This document shows positions 27,271 to 39,495 of a stretch of DNA of 64,000 bases, piece after piece. Source of the DNA: Sarcomyxa edulis (taxonomy: Eukaryota; Basidiomycota; Agaricomycetes; Agaricales; Mycenaceae); assembly GCA_009761415.1 (NCBI GenBank), contig QUOL01000002.1, positions 1,488,001 to 1,552,000 on the forward strand, written 5' to 3'. The notes under the pieces are model-generated. The model ran no database searches, was not told where the DNA came from, and saw nothing but the letters and a program-made list of their open reading frames with translations. Numbering within the stretch: position 1 is the stretch's first letter; each line of letters begins with the position of its first letter. The translations under genes and the position numbers were made by a program.

Positions 27271-28662
27271 TCACCGTTCCGTAATGCCCTCAGACAGGAA
27301 ATATCCTTTGTCAGCTAAATACTGTTCGTGATCTCTTCGATGTCTCTTGACAGTCGTATCTACAGAACGACGCCATATGGGCAAACCGATCTGCTCTCAT
27401 GGCATCAGAGAAAGGAAATAAAAAGGTGTCATCTATACTCACCGAGCCCATGAGACTGTACGCGGCGTCTGTGAGGACATTATTATGGGGTGTGGCGCCA
27501 CGCGTGCTAGACCGAAAGATGTTGCCAAGCAGATCACCCGTTATGTGAAAATGGCCATTCTGGACACCTATAACGTGAAGCCACAAGGTGAATGTAGTAG
27601 GCATGGGAGAAGGTCTGTTCAACTGACCTCGAAGCAAGGCAGCCGCAGCTTGCTCAGGTTTCACACCGTCATCAGTCTCTTCAATCTTGAGAGTAATGTC
27701 GGGCTTGGTTTTGTTTTCTTCAGTATATCCCGGACTGTAAATGGTCCCCGGGAAGTATATATGAACAGAGACCGAATACAAGAGCAATTCAGATCGAAGC
27801 GTCTCCGCCAATCCTAGATCACAAATTAGCAAACGGGGGAGACATAAGAGGGTGAAATATGATCACCTCTCAGGGCATGTTTTGCAGGTGCATATGAAGA
27901 ATAGCCCACGAACGACATATATCCCAGGAAGGAGGACACCAGGACTATCTTCCCTGGGAAATGGTCACGAGCCATTCGTTTAGCAGCTGCCTGGAAGTAG
28001 TACGGATTTGGTACGAATCAGTGAAGTACGCAATGTTCACAGACTAATGGACTTACGAGGGCCGACCACGCCTGCACCCAGTACCCGCCATCCATTCCTT
28101 GCCGTAGAGACGCCTCATCCTGTTCAACGAAAAATCCCGGCGTAGAGGAGCCTGCACAAAGAAATACTGCATCCGGGTTTCGACCTCCGTGAGATTGACA
28201 AGCCGCTTCCAAAGCCGCAGCAGAGGATACTGCATCGCTGAGAGAAAATGAATAGGCTCTCAGCACTTGGTTGGGAGTTTGACGCGCTTTCTGAATTGGG
28301 TAGTGTACACGAATGAATTTCACGGGAGATGGATGTGACGGACGGGGAACAAAGACGTACTTCCACTTCTTCAAGGGCACTCTGGAGGCGCTCTTCATTA
28401 CGAGCCACAATTGAGACATCGGCGCCTTTGCGTGTGAGTAGGATCGCTAGAGCTAGACCCAAGCCAGAAGAGCCACCGGTGACATAGCAGTGCTAAAGTA
28501 CATAGCAGGTGTGAGTGAGCCTTGGATTATTGAATGGAGGAATCCCGTCTGGGTGTACTACGCAACTTGACCGCATGGATTCCAGGAAGATCTTTGAGAC
28601 CTTGAATAGACAAATATCGCTGCTGCAACAAGAGCCAGAACGACGCAAGAAACCACGAACAT
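27271..28662 (-). CDS. TSC10: 3-ketodihydrosphingosine reductase
   Basis: NADPH-dependent short-chain dehydrogenase of the ER that makes dihydrosphingosine, the second step of sphingolipid synthesis. Exon 1 begins at 28662 with a membrane anchor (MFVVSCVVLALVAAAIFVYS) and ends before an intron that joins to HCYVTGGSSGLGLALAILL, the Rossmann TGxxxGxG motif. Later exons give ADVSIVARNEERLQSALEEV, PDAVFLCAGSSTPGFF, KIVLVSSFLGYMSFVGYS with SYAPAK (catalytic YxxxK), LAETLRSELLLYSVSVHIYF, PGTIYSPGYTEENKTKP and HFHITGDLLGNIF. A further exon supplies IGLPIWRRSVDTTVKRHRRD and the stop at 27271-27273. The order of motifs and the N-terminal anchor are those of Tsc10/KDSR. It is divergent from the fluoride exporter gene. 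Confidence 0.9.
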
Positions 28663-28928
28663 ACGCGCAAGAGACAAGCAGATTACAAGCTCAGTGGAGG
28701 CCTTCCTCCGAGTTGTTATCTCTGCATTTCACCTCGCCACAGAAATGGAACACATTTCGCAGCGTTAGCTCGTCTACCTTTCCGGGAATTCGAAGAGGGC
28801 TACTGCGATCCTCATTCCAAGTTCTGATATCTGCAAGTCCCCTTAGCGTCTATTTTTACACAAATGCTCATTTCTCGTAGAGTTAACCTTAGGCCGACCT
28901 TTGGTCGTAGCACCACCCTCTGCGAAGG

Positions 28929-30148
28929 ATGGACTCTCGTTCGCAGCAGCTTCCTACTTATCAAAATGGCAATGCTGCACACCACGATGATGCCGAATCA
29001 TTAGCCAGCGTTGATCATCCACCGAGTGCTCATGAGGGATTACCACCGTCAAAAATTTATCATCCGTTGTCTCTTCCAGTGTTAGCGCTACTCATACCTG
29101 CCTCCATATTTGGAGTGTTGGCGAGGCTTGGTTTAGAAGCTCTCGCTACTTATGACGGGCAGAGCATCTTTGTTTTGGCATACCCGCAGTCAGTGGGATG
29201 CTTGATCATGGGATTTTGCCTAAGTCTTAAAGAGCCGATTGGAAGATTGTGAGTTCACGTCATCTTATCTCGAAAGGATCCAAAGCTGATTCTGTTCAGT
29301 TATGCACCGTTGTACACCGCACTTACTACAGGTTTGTTTCCTGACCATCGCATTCCCATTGGAGATGTCAATATCTTGAGCAGGATTCTGTGGATCAGTC
29401 ACGACCTTCTCTGGTTGGCATTTAGATGTCTTCAATTCCTGGATAAACGCACCTAGGTACGATCGAGCCGGACTTCGAGACGTATGTTCATCACGCCTTT
29501 CATTGGGGTATATAGACTGATACATGTCGCATCCAGTTTGTTGACGGGGTAGCGAAGCTTGTTTTCACTCTGAGCTTAGCGCTTGGATCCGTGTCCTTCG
29601 GCTCTCAACTTGCCGCTCTCATTGCCCCCCATTTCCCTGTTATACCCCCTCCGAACCGTATCGTCCGGTACAGTCTAACTGTACTCTCCATCCTGATCTA
29701 CGCGGCCGCATTGCCGGCTTATTTCCGTTTACCTCTCGATTATCGACATCAAGCTACCGCGGCACTTCTGTATGCCTTCCCCGGGACGTTACTGCGATAT
29801 ATCCTCTCACTCCGACTGAATCCCTTGCTCACGGCGATGCCTTTGGGTACCTTTACTGCCAATGCTTTCGGCACTGCGCTCCTCGCCATGTTCCACGTGC
29901 TACAAAGCAGGACGCCAACACCATCAATGAATGCGTGTGCGGCATTACAAGGACTGGCGGATGGCTATTGTGGTTGTCTGACTACCGTTAGTACATTTGC
30001 GGTCGAGGTGAGGGCCTTGAAAGGGTGGAAGAGCGTTCGGTATGTGGTCGTCAGCTGTGTGGCTGCTCAGGCTTTGATGCTCCTGATCTTGGGGCCGTCA
30101 TATTGGGCCAGTCATATATCAGAGCAGGTCGCATGTTTCAAGGCTTAA
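28929..30148 (+). CDS. FEX1: Fluoride export protein, two-domain CrcB/FEX
   Basis: Plasma-membrane fluoride channel that keeps cytosolic fluoride low. Eukaryotic FEX proteins fuse two CrcB-like units, and both are visible here. The first has SLPVLALLIPASIFGVLARL, PQSVGCLIMGFCLSLKEPIG and the signature GFCGSVTTFSGWHLDVFNSW. The second has LTAMPLGTFTANAFGTALLA and GLADGYCGCLTTVSTFAVEV. Between them RYDRAGLRD-FVDGVAKLVFTL forms the linking helix. The hydrophilic N-terminus (MDSRSQQLPTYQNGNAAHHD) precedes the first helix. Short introns lie near 29248-29300, 29332-29382 and 29482-29536; the remainder is one long exon. Stop at 30146-30148. Confidence 0.92.
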
Positions 30149-30319
30149 AACTAGACCTATATCCTTATTTCCTTCGGTGTAGCAATGTAGAATTATAATA
30201 TCCACTGAAAATCGATTATTTCCCCGCACTAATTCGGAGTTCGAAATTCCATCGACGACAGCTCGTGAACTTGAACGTTGCTTGCTCGTGCTCGTTCTTT
30301 CCTATCTTCGCCGGCGACG

Positions 30320-31853
30320 ATGTCGCGACAACCAACTTCGACGGAACCTAGTCTGCAAGAAGTGGCCGATGAGGAGGCTATCAGCGGGACTGGTGAAGGA
30401 GACGAGAATATGGAAGATGCAGAGGAACAGGAGGATGGTTACAGTGAGTGTTTTTCCCAATCGTCGTGTTATCAAGATATTGATCTCATCTTCTGGCGCG
30501 CAGCATCCTCGACGCCTACCTCCACTCTTACATGGATCAGTTGGTTCTGTTCGCTGCCCGGCCATGAATATTTCTGCGAAGTAGCGGAAGACTTCATTGA
30601 GGACGATTTTAACTTGACTGGCTTGAGCGCCTTGGTTCCGTTCTGGAAGGAGGGTATGGAGATGGTCTTGGATGTTGAACCAGGTGTGGGTTTTGATCAT
30701 ATCCCGGCCCACAGCACAGGTGTAATTAATTACAGAACTAGACGAAGATGCATCGAAAATACCAGATGTCTCCATCGTAGAGTCCTCTGCTGAAATGCTC
30801 TATGGTCTTGTACATCAACGATATATCCTCACGCGAGCGGGGCTACAAGCAATGGTGATTCAGCTTACTCCCTTATCTATAGAACAGAATGCGCATTGAT
30901 CCTTATTTCTACTCAGGTTGATAAATACGAGAGTGGTATATTCGGATCGTGCCCTCGTGTTTACTGCCGAGGGTGTAATGTAGTCCCTTGTGGTAGAACG
31001 GACATGCCAGGTGACGACACGGTGAAGCTTTTCTGTCCCAACTGTAACGACATTTATTCGCCGCCTAGCAGCCGCTTCCAGAGTGTAGATGGCAAGTCAT
31101 AGCTCCATATACGCGATCGAGATCCGCTAATCCTTGATAACTCTTTCGAATGACAATAGGAGCCTTCTTTGGAACCACATTCCCTCATCTATTCTTCCAG
31201 AGTTATCGCGAGCTCGCTCCTGCGCCATTCTGGAAACCTCCGGCAACCGGGGGATCATCAACTTCACCTCCGAGGAGTACATCTGCAAGCAGAGGCCCCC
31301 CATTCGTTAATCCGAATCCCCACGGAGGCCAGAAGCGTGCAGAAGGGTATGTCTATGTTCCGAGGATATATGGGTTCAAAGTAAGCGAGCGGGCGAAGAG
31401 TGGACCCAGAATGCAGTGGCTACGACTACGACCTGAGACCCCTGGTGAGCTGGATCTCGTTGACTGGCGTGGGAGATGGATTGACGAGGATGATGAGTAT
31501 GACGACGAAGAAGACGATGAGCCAGAAGATCGACCGATGGAAGACTTTGATCCGGTATGTATTCTGACTCGATTTCTCATCGAGGTAATTTACACTTTGT
31601 ACAGGATGGTGGAGAAGATGACGATGACGAAGAGGAGGAGTCAGAGGAAGAGGAAGAAGAAGCGACAATGCCTGGACAGGACGTGCCAGCTGCAGCAGCC
31701 ACTATACCCACCGGCTCGTCTGCACGAACGTCGCCCACTGCCGCCCGCGACAAGACAATCACTACTCCTATATTGTACTCCAACTCAGCCTCTCCTACGG
31801 GTAAGGTAAAGGCGGTGAAGCAGACTGTTCCGGGTCGAGGCATGTGGGCATAG
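30320..31853 (+). CDS. CKB1: Casein kinase II regulatory (beta) subunit
   Basis: Dimerises through a zinc ribbon and holds two catalytic CK2 alpha subunits. The start MSRQPTSTEPSLQEVADEEA is followed by an acidic region. Exon 2 carries TSTLTWISWFCSLPGHEYFC and EVAEDFIEDDFNLTGLS, the canonical CK2 beta N-lobe. The zinc finger cysteines are in GSCPRVYC and LFCPNCNDIYSPPSSRF. The next junction (intron 31092-31159) uses a GC donor. The end AFFGTTFPHLFFQSYRELAP is conserved, then comes a Ser/Pro-rich insert and YVYVPRIYGFKVSERAKSGP with MQWLRLRPETPGELD. An Asp/Glu-rich tail follows, longer than in animal CK2 beta but similar in style to yeast Ckb1. The upstream ATG at 30278 is possible but not preferred. 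Confidence 0.92.
31092..31159 (+). other. GC-AG intron in the CK2 beta gene
   Basis: The exon ends GTAGATG and the intron begins GCAAGT, ending TGACAATAG. Splicing gives VDG-AFFGTTFPHL, the invariant CK2 beta sequence; the nearby GT donor shifts the frame. Confidence 0.8.
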
Positions 31854-32124
31854 GACGCTAACGAGTTGATGTTACTTTTGTTCTCTTTCTCTCTTTTTTT
31901 GCAGTACACTTTTTTATCCTGTACACGGGTTGTCATTTCCATAACATTCTTACATGTAGAAACAAGGTCAAGTAGAATGAGAGCAGTGATTTTGAGCGCG
32001 TACCGAAGATCCGAGAGTCACAAGATGTGACATGAGTCACGTCGCGTGGTACTGTACAGTATTTTCCCAATGAGGGTTTGCTATTGCTCGCTCCCTCCAA
32101 CGATCTCCTCAAGACCTCAAGAAA

Positions 32125-32618
32125 ATGGCCAGAACCAGTAAGTCTGAAACTATGCCAGACGATGATACATATGACTTATACAAGACAATCTAGACATTCG
32201 CTATGGTCCTAACCACGGCCACCCCACCACGCCTATTCCCAAGGCAGTTCGCCCAAGTCAGCGCAAGGGTGTCCAGTCCACGAAGACCAAATTCGTTCGC
32301 TCAGTGATTCGGGAGGTTGCTGGATTCTCTGCCTACGAGCGTAGAGTCATGGAATTGCTCCGTAACTCCAAAGTGCGTCATTTGCAATATCTTCTGGCTT
32401 GAATCGTAGTACTGAACCTTTGGTTCATAGGATAAGAAGGCCAGGAAACTAACAAAGAAGAGGGTTTGTCTCCCCGTGTTTCCGAATGGCCAAAATTTGT
32501 GCTGGAAAGACTAACGGTGCCCTTTTGTTTCTTGTTACAGCTCGGGACTCTTCTCCGGTCGAAACGCAAGTTGGAGGAGCTTGGAAACATCATCCAGGAG
32601 AGCAGGAGAGCGCATTAA
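32125..32618 (+). CDS. RPL36: 60S ribosomal protein eL36
   Basis: Large-subunit ribosomal protein. Four exons: ATGGCCAGAACCA, then from the acceptor near 32192, then GATAAGAAGGCC onward, and the last from about 32541. The protein is about 100 residues and reads MARTNIRYGPNHGHPTTPIP, RTKFVRS-type segment TKFVRSVIREVAGFSAYERR, VMELLRNSKDKKARKLTKKR and LGTLLRSKRKLEELGNIIQE, ending in SRRAH. This matches eL36 along its whole length. The first coding exon is only 13 nt, a common design in ribosomal protein genes. Stop 32616-32618. No single ORF covers it. Confidence 0.92.
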
Positions 32619-33156
32619 AAATGGAGCTACTCGGTATTCTACGCTCATCCTATGACCATGCACTGTATAATCCGATTTTACTATGCTCTTTCAATTTTAC
32701 CCAGTGCTATGCTTCAGCAAATCAATTTTCCTGAGACCACGGCAACCGTCCAAGACTTCGCTGCCAGCTGATGTGGTTCTTCTGAATGGACGTACGGCAC
32801 GGAATATAAATGCATTCATCATCCTCGGCATCCCCTTGTATTCGACGATTTCTCAGCAGCGTCAACCAATAATGTTGCAACATTCGCCGTTTGAAGCCGG
32901 GCCCGGGCTGACATAAATCAACTTCGTGATCGATCCTGCCCAACAAAAGTGGCAGCAATCTGTTCTTCTGGGGAGACCGTTTGAACCTTCAGGGAGTTGC
33001 ACGGCAGGGGTGGGTAGACTTGGTAGATACTTGTACGAGAGTGTACGAGAAATAAGCGGTTGTATAAGGATCCGTCGGAAGAAATACGAATAAAAAGTAC
33101 CAATTATGCGGCATTAGGCTGATTTGTGGGTCGACTGCAACAGCCATCATCATATA
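32619..33156. other. Intergenic region between eL36 and the VTT-domain gene
   Basis: Holds the eL36 3' end and the promoter of the gene starting at 33157. ORFs on both strands are short and resemble nothing known to me. Confidence 0.5.
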
Positions 33157-34761
33157 ATGTCCCACCGCAGCCCAGACACCGCATCCCTCTCTCTTCCTCC
33201 CATAAGACATCGTGCTTCGTCAACCAGCACGAGTACCAACATTTCCTCTGCTTTGGGTCGCAGAAAATCTGCCCTATTCTGCCTCACAAATCCCGGTGCT
33301 GCTACGAATAACAACAACCCGGCTCAACCCACTCTGGTCTCTCAGCAGACAGATCCATTGCCCTCTTTGATCCCCCCGAGCACAAATCCTTCCATGCTCA
33401 TGATCTTCGTCTCTAGATTCTTAGAGTGGGTTCACGTTCAGCCAAAACATTCGTTGGCATGGTCTACACCAACCACACCTCTGTCAGCACCCGATGACAG
33501 CCTCTTGCCTGTATCAACTCCTACCCACAAGACAGAGTTCGGTGATCTCTCAGAGAAAGATTCGTCGGCTTCATGGTGGTCCAATCTACCTCCTGTACGT
33601 CCACTGTAACAAAAATCACCAAGATTTCACCCGTTAACCCCCCTTTTCAAGATACATGCACCTCTGTTGTTTGTTCTGTTATCTTTCCCAGTATCTACCG
33701 CTCTTGTTTTCTTCTCTCTGTCCACTCTTCCTATCTCTCTCTCGTGGCCGCGGACTCTCACCGACCTCGCTCAGCTAGGCCGCGAGCTTCACGGTTATTC
33801 GCAGAGCGGGCCTGCTCCCATGGCACATGTCATCGGCGTTATGTCTATCACTGCAGTGTACAAACATGCTTGGTCAATCCCCGGAAGCGTCATCTGGGTG
33901 CGTCTCACTTTCCATCTCATCTTCCCTGCAAACTAATGAAATAAGTCGATTTTTCACTCAGAATGTGCTCGCGGGAGCCCTTTTTTCACCTGCATTTGCC
34001 ACTGTTTTGTTAACGGCGCTCACCACCATTGGGTCAGCTTGCGCGACTCTTTTGGCTAAACCGATGGGACCATATCTATCGCATTTCTTCCCCAAAGCCT
34101 TAGACATGACGCGAAGTGCTCTCGAAGGAACATCTGGATCGGACGAAACCGATCTCGACACCAACAAACATCAATCGTCAGCATGGGTTAGGTTGTCTGT
34201 TCTACGCCTCATAGGTGTTGTCCCGTGGTCAGGGATCAACATCGCTTGCGGAGTCTGTGGTGTCGCAATCTCCGACTGCATGCTCGGATCCTTCATCGGA
34301 TCTCTCCCATGGACCGCAGTAACATGTCAGGTTTGTACCCTCGTGTCCCATATATGTTGTTGAACAAAGACGCTCACATTGGTTCTTTACGTCAGATCGG
34401 AGATATCCTGCAAACCGTAGCATCAACACCATCACCAACACCGCAGACCGTGTCATCCCTCCTCACCTCTCCCGAAATACTCGCAAAACTCGTCTTCCTA
34501 TCGTTCCTCTCCTTGGCGCCCATTCTCGGCAGAGAGCGGCTGCGGGCCTGGATTTCTTCCGACGCATCACAAACGCAGAATTCATCATCAACTAGCATCC
34601 CGTCTGAAAACCAACGTCTATCACGCTGGACGTGGGTTCAGGATTGGAGATCCAAACTTAATCTCGCGTCGCGTTCGCGAACACGTGAACGGGAACAGAG
34701 TATGAAGGAGCTGGAGGTACTCGTTCAGGAAAAGGGTGATCTCGAGAGGTTGTCGTCATAA
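33157..34761 (+). CDS. VTT (SNARE-associated Golgi / DedA-like) membrane protein
   Basis: Likely integral membrane protein of the Golgi/ER, in the superfamily of Tvp38, TMEM41 and VMP1, whose better-studied members act as lipid scramblases or in membrane traffic. The start MSHRSPDTASLSLPPIRHRA opens a Ser/Pro-rich cytosolic N-terminus. After an intron near 33596-33650 come IHAPLLFVLLSFPVSTALVF, a helix SLSTLPISLSWPRTLTDLA, GVMSITAVYKHAWSIPGSV, the helix NVLAGALFSPAFATVLLTAL, and the VTT core VLRLIGVVPWSGINIACGVC then GVAISDCMLGSFIGSLPWTA. Later exons add LAKLVFLSFLSLAPILGRER and a basic coiled tail. Four exons. Stop at 34759-34761. Which VTT subfamily it belongs to is not resolved. Confidence 0.8.
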
Positions 34762-35553
34762 CTGACTCGGGGTGCCTATCTTATCTTTCTTTCTTGTTCT
34801 TCAATCGTGGAATTTCTCGGCCCTATATCGGTGGATCACTGGTCCTAATGGGAGTCGCGCATACTTTACTTACAGCTGCGCCTTTTTATTTTTGTACTCC
34901 CAACTTCCAAACCAAACCAACACAAACTCGCATTCTACAAACGCACGCACGCATCCATCCCCGTCTATCCAACATAACTGTATATATTCGACTTCCATGT
35001 GTCCACCCCCTTTTCTTCCACGTCCTTCGTCGTTCGCACATCCCTCGGCCAGACCTCTTCCATCTACGTAGACCTCGGATTAGTTCCTTTCCATCCGACA
35101 TACCCACGTATCCATCTTACGCGCTGCTGCTTGTTATCTGTTTTTTTACGATGCTGATGCTAATGAACCGACCTATACGCTCCTTTATCCCTATTATGAT
35201 TCGTGGCTCTTACTGAAGCTGATTTGGGTTATAACGGCCAATAATATAGTCTCGTTCTGGTGCTTGCTTGCCCTTTTCCCTTCCATTACATCGGGTGATT
35301 CTCCTTTTCAATTCCGACCAAGACTGGAATGGCAGATAATCAATAGATAGATTGTGAGATTTGAGATTGGGGATAGTCCGTTATTCGACAAGGTATCAAT
35401 ATAAGTGCATCAAAACCAACGGAAAATCTACATGCAAAACGAGGACGTGAAATGAAAGCAGCTACGATACAATTGATAGGGCAAGTAAGAGATATGCGAA
35501 CCATATAGGGCTAGTTCTATGTAAGAAATTAAAAGGTATGTTGTTATACATGC
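34762..35553. other. Convergent intergenic region
   Basis: Two genes end toward each other across 790 bases, so two 3' untranslated regions are expected. The sequence is pyrimidine-rich on the + strand. A 140-codon ORF at 34794-35216 is compositional and was not accepted as a gene. Confidence 0.55.
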
Positions 35554-38021
35554 TATACGCCGAGTCTGAGAAGGCAGAAACGTCAGAAAGGGACAGACAG
35601 TATCTCAAAGAGGTGCACGCACCTTCGCTTGCTATGTTCGTATACGACGTACGATATAGAAACCGCAGGCACAACCTGTACAGAATAGGAACAGCATTCG
35701 TCAGTACGTCGATTGCATCTGCAAGTCTTCGCAGACAGACGGAGCAGCAAGCGCCACACAGCAAAGAAACGAACCTTTGCCAACGTGGGGAACAGCCCCC
35801 GGTAGAACCCTCTCCACCCATCCTGTGCCCACGTCTTCGAAGCCACATCCCACACACCAGTATATCGCTGCGGATGTCCAGACGACCCAGACGCTTGCAG
35901 TCGCGTCCTTACCAGATTCAAGGGATATACACTCGTCGCCCCTACGCTGCCAGAAACACTTCCAAATGCCAGAAGGGCTAGCACACCTGGCTCGTCTTTT
36001 CCTGTAGATCGCAGATAGGCGAGCTTCAGTGCCTCGAAGGTGCTCATGTCAATGGCGGAATATCTGCAATGAAGGGGAATGCAAAGTTAGCGTCATGGAT
36101 CGTGTCTACATGGCTGCCTGCTCGCAACGTACGGGAACACGCCGATAAGTCCTATCTATGAAGAAACATGTTTTGAGCCCTTGAAAGCAATTTAGAGTAA
36201 ATGTCGGCTGTGAGGCTTCTTACCGTCAGTCCACGGTAGTAAGCTCGGTATCCACCCAGCGCCCAAAGGTCTTTGACTGCAGTTAACAATCTCCGCCGTT
36301 GCTCCCCAGTGCTGCTCATCATTTGAGTCTGTAAAAGGCGTGTATTAATATGTGAGGCAATGCAATGCAATGCTTGTTTACCTTCAGAGTTTCTATTGGA
36401 TAGATGCCTGTTTGCGAAGCACATCAGCTTCAGACGCGTCTAGAACGCTTCTATAACGAGTTGCACTTACTGAGCTGACTACTTATTCCACCAATTCCTC
36501 CAGAAAGGAAACGGCTAACACCACTGATGTCACGAGGATCGTCGACATGATCCCAGTACTTTGCAAAGGTGCGTTTCTGCAGAACATAGGATGGGTCAAG
36601 ACAATGGGGGGGTCAAATCACTGGCACTGCGAAGAACGACTCGAACTAACGGAAGATTCGTATGCAAAGAACTTGATCGCTGATTCTGGAAAGATCTTCG
36701 CGACCGAGAGACCGTTCCCAGTCCAGAATGCTCGTACACCTCCTTCTGAATAAATGCGAGAGACTGCGCTGCTGATCACCTTGACACTTCCTAAACTTGG
36801 TTTCGACGCGAGAGTGGGTCCACCGAGATCTGGTGGTCTGGTAATAAGGAAGATCTTCAACCGGTCGAAAGGTGCGGTGCACGTTCGGGACACTTCGATG
36901 CCAAATGAGATATATTCAACACAGCAGGCTAGCGACTTACCTGCACCCGCCACTCCACCCGCCAATAGAAACTTGAGTGCCGTACGGCCTTCCAGAGACC
37001 AGTCGTGACCGTAGTCCTCCTCGTCAGTGAAGTAATCGTCGTCTTCAAAATCTTCGTCGTCGTTGGCAAGTTCCTCCCACTCCCCGGACGGTTGTGGTTC
37101 TTGGGGTGCCATTCTATGGGCTGCGAACGGTGGTGGTTTATCTTCCGCACTAAGACTCACATCACCTGGTAGATACAATAAGTATTTGATGAATATTTGT
37201 GCGAAGTGTTGTCACCTTCCATAGTGACACGGGCAGCACCTCTCCCATCATCTCCCAGAAACTTTTTGACCTCATAATATCTATAGATTTCAGCTGTAGA
37301 TGCTTTACGGGGAAGTAGAAGAAGAAAGTCTCGGAATTCGCCAAAAGTGATTGTATGCGATTCAGGCGACGAGGTCAGCGATGTGATGAATTCCGTGAGG
37401 GTATCCGGGGCAAGCGCGATGCCTAGATAATAGCGCGTCAATACACTGTTCGTTGGACGCGCTGGAGCAATTACCAGCGTTGCTTAACGCTAATTGAAGT
37501 TCCTGCGCGTCTACATGTCCATTTCTGTCCAGATCAAGTTCTTCATGGAAAATATGCCAGAGTTCTTCACACAAAGTACAAGTTAAGATAGAAAGCTGTA
37601 TGGGAGATGATTAGTACACACCGACTTCCTTCTCCTCCGCATACTTCTTGAACTCTGTCCAAGATTCGCCTCCACATCTTCGCAAAAGTTCGTTCTCATA
37701 GATAGTTTTTAACGCTGCCGCTCGCTCTGGTGTCAAATCATCCTCCGCTTCAAAGGTTTTTGCATTGTTTAGATGGTGCACATCGTAAGGAGACTTGGGT
37801 AGTTTTTTCCAAAGTTCCTGTAATCGCCTTTTTCTTTCAGCACGCCCTTCCGCCTTGCGAAACTCCTCCAGACTGTGTGGACTACTGTGTGGATTGGCTG
37901 GTTGCCATTGGAACCGGGGATCGGACCTGAGTCGGGGTATATAGGGACGAGGTTGTGCACCAGTGTATACTGCCTCGTAGATCTCTCGTCCACTAGGACG
38001 TCTATCGTCCTCGTTAGGCAT
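35554..38021 (-). CDS. SAL1: Calcium-regulated mitochondrial ATP-Mg/Pi carrier
   Basis: Inner-membrane carrier of the SCaMC/Sal1 type that exchanges ATP-Mg for phosphate and is switched by Ca binding outside the matrix. The N-terminal exon (MPNEDDRRPSGREIYEAVYT) is followed by a clear EF-hand loop, DLDRNGHVDAQE, in HEELDLDRNGHVDAQELQLA. A second, degenerate hand has TITFGEFRDFLLLLPRK. An acidic spacer (NDDEDFEDDDYFTDEEDYG) precedes the three carrier repeats. These show FLLAGGVAGA then VSRTCTAPFDRLKIFLITR, FLSGGIGGISSQ, and VGATSVYPLNLVRTRLQASG. The carrier ends VVPAVSISYVVYEHSKRR and, after a last intron, LGV-stop. More than ten exons. Start 38021 is the first ATG of the frame. Confidence 0.88.
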
Positions 38022-38448
38022 CTAGGACTTCGGAGGTTTGCTCCACGGATGACGCGCGGGTCGAACTGACTCTCGGGATCACCGGAGGATGCTTCAAGTT
38101 TTTGAGTATCGTTAGGGTGTTGTGTATATCGCGTAGGGCAGTAAAGAGGGGAGCAAATGAGAGAGCCCGGCTCTCAGAAGCTCATTGCGATAAGAGACAA
38201 GTTAGAGTGCAAGCAAGGCAGGTTTTTGAATTCGAAATCACGCTCAGCGAGTCGATCACACAGGCCTAAATACGGAAGCACAAAATGATCTGGGATCCTG
38301 CCGGAGGAAAAAAGGGCATGCCACTATACAATTCAAGTAGACATGAGTCAAGACTGGTAGAACTAAGGGCTACAGTAGTATACAAAGAGGCACCAATGAT
38401 GTTAAGGTACGGTGAAAGATACTAAATCGGAGTGCACTCCTCCTACAG
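38022..38448. other. Intergenic region upstream of SAL1
   Basis: Holds the SAL1 promoter and the 3' end of the next leftward gene. No exon was seen. Confidence 0.5.
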
Positions 38449-39495
38449 CTAGCCAGTTTTGAAGGCTGAAGTTAGAAACACTCCGAAACTATTCAATCCC
38501 TCAATGAGGACGTTCCAGCATGAGCGGCCAGCTTTGGACTCTTTCAAAGAGTCCTGTGGACTCTGCGGAACCGCAGATAGCTGACGCCGTACACGTTCTT
38601 CTTCTGCTTCTGCATACGCATTGCCACTGATCCAGGCGACTGAGGGATCGAAAGCCACCGTGCTTGACAATCTAGAGTTCTCTGTCATGAATGTTGGTGC
38701 AGTGGCAAACGTACCAGCGGTGGAAGGTCTGCGACTGCTTGGGAGGCTTGCCGACGACGAAGGGGCTTGTGAGTCTCCGTATGGCTAAGCGTGGGTTAGC
38801 AGCAATTCAGATTCAGAGATTATATAGCTACAAACCGGCTGAAGCGTGCCAAAAGTAGAGTACGGGAGACCCGAGTCGTCGTCTGGGAGTCTGGTGCTTT
38901 TATAGTGGGCCGGTAGTGGTGGCGTCGGAGGCCTATAATTCTGAGGCCACTATTAGCAAGTTAGGATGGTGGATCGAGCGTGCCACTGACCTGATAAACC
39001 CTGCGTTTCTTCTTCAAGCTTGGGGTAGAGCTTCTGGATGATGTGTTTCGAGAATCCGTCGAGGATGTCAGATAGTTCGATGAGCTCCAGTGAGGAATTT
39101 CAAGCTGATATCCAGAGGTTCGAAGACCCTCCACCGCAAAGAGATACTTGAGATTTCTTACCAAGTACGTCGAGGGACTTTGTTTTTCTGTCTGGGCAGA
39201 AACAAAGCCATCCTCACCAATGCGTCGGAAACCTCGGGACGATTTGTTTGATGCCATAGCATTCTCGATAGCACTCCGCCAATCCATTGGAAGCTGTGGC
39301 ATGAGATATATAAGGGACTAGAGGTGAGTTTTACCAAATAAGCAAACTAACCGGTGGCAATTCCTCTAAACTAGACAGAGACAGTCGTTGGAGTTCCGAG
39401 GATGGTGCCGACGGCGGTGATGGGGGAGGAGAAGGTACATAAACGGGAACGGGCTTTCGGTAACTTGGGTCTTTGCGTGTACGAGGCTGATACAT
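38449..39495 (-). CDS. Hypothetical protein, Ser/Pro-rich, about 260-270 aa
   Basis: A chain of about six exons can be joined in frame. It starts with MYQPRTRKDPSYRKPVPVYV and PSPPPSPPSAPSSELQRLSL. The next exon gives the ordered-looking LPMDWRSAIENAMASNKSSR and GFRRIGEDGFVSAQTEKQSP. Then come LEIPHWSSSNYLTSSTDS, a basic KKKRRVYQ, the motif WPQNYRPPTPPLPAHYKSTR and DDDSGLPYSTFGTL. The C-terminus is VAFDPSVAWISGNAYAEAEE then SCWNVLIEGLNSFGVFLTSA. I do not recognise the family. The conserved-looking islands DWRSAIENAM and PPTPPLPAHYKSTR suggest short binding motifs in a largely disordered protein. It is divergent from the Argonaute gene, 747 bp apart. Confidence 0.65.

Noticed and set aside
34794..35216. 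140-codon ORF on the + strand after the VTT gene
   Set aside because: Composition is pyrimidine-driven (many His/Ile/Pro/Phe), there is no family resemblance, and the position fits a 3' untranslated region.
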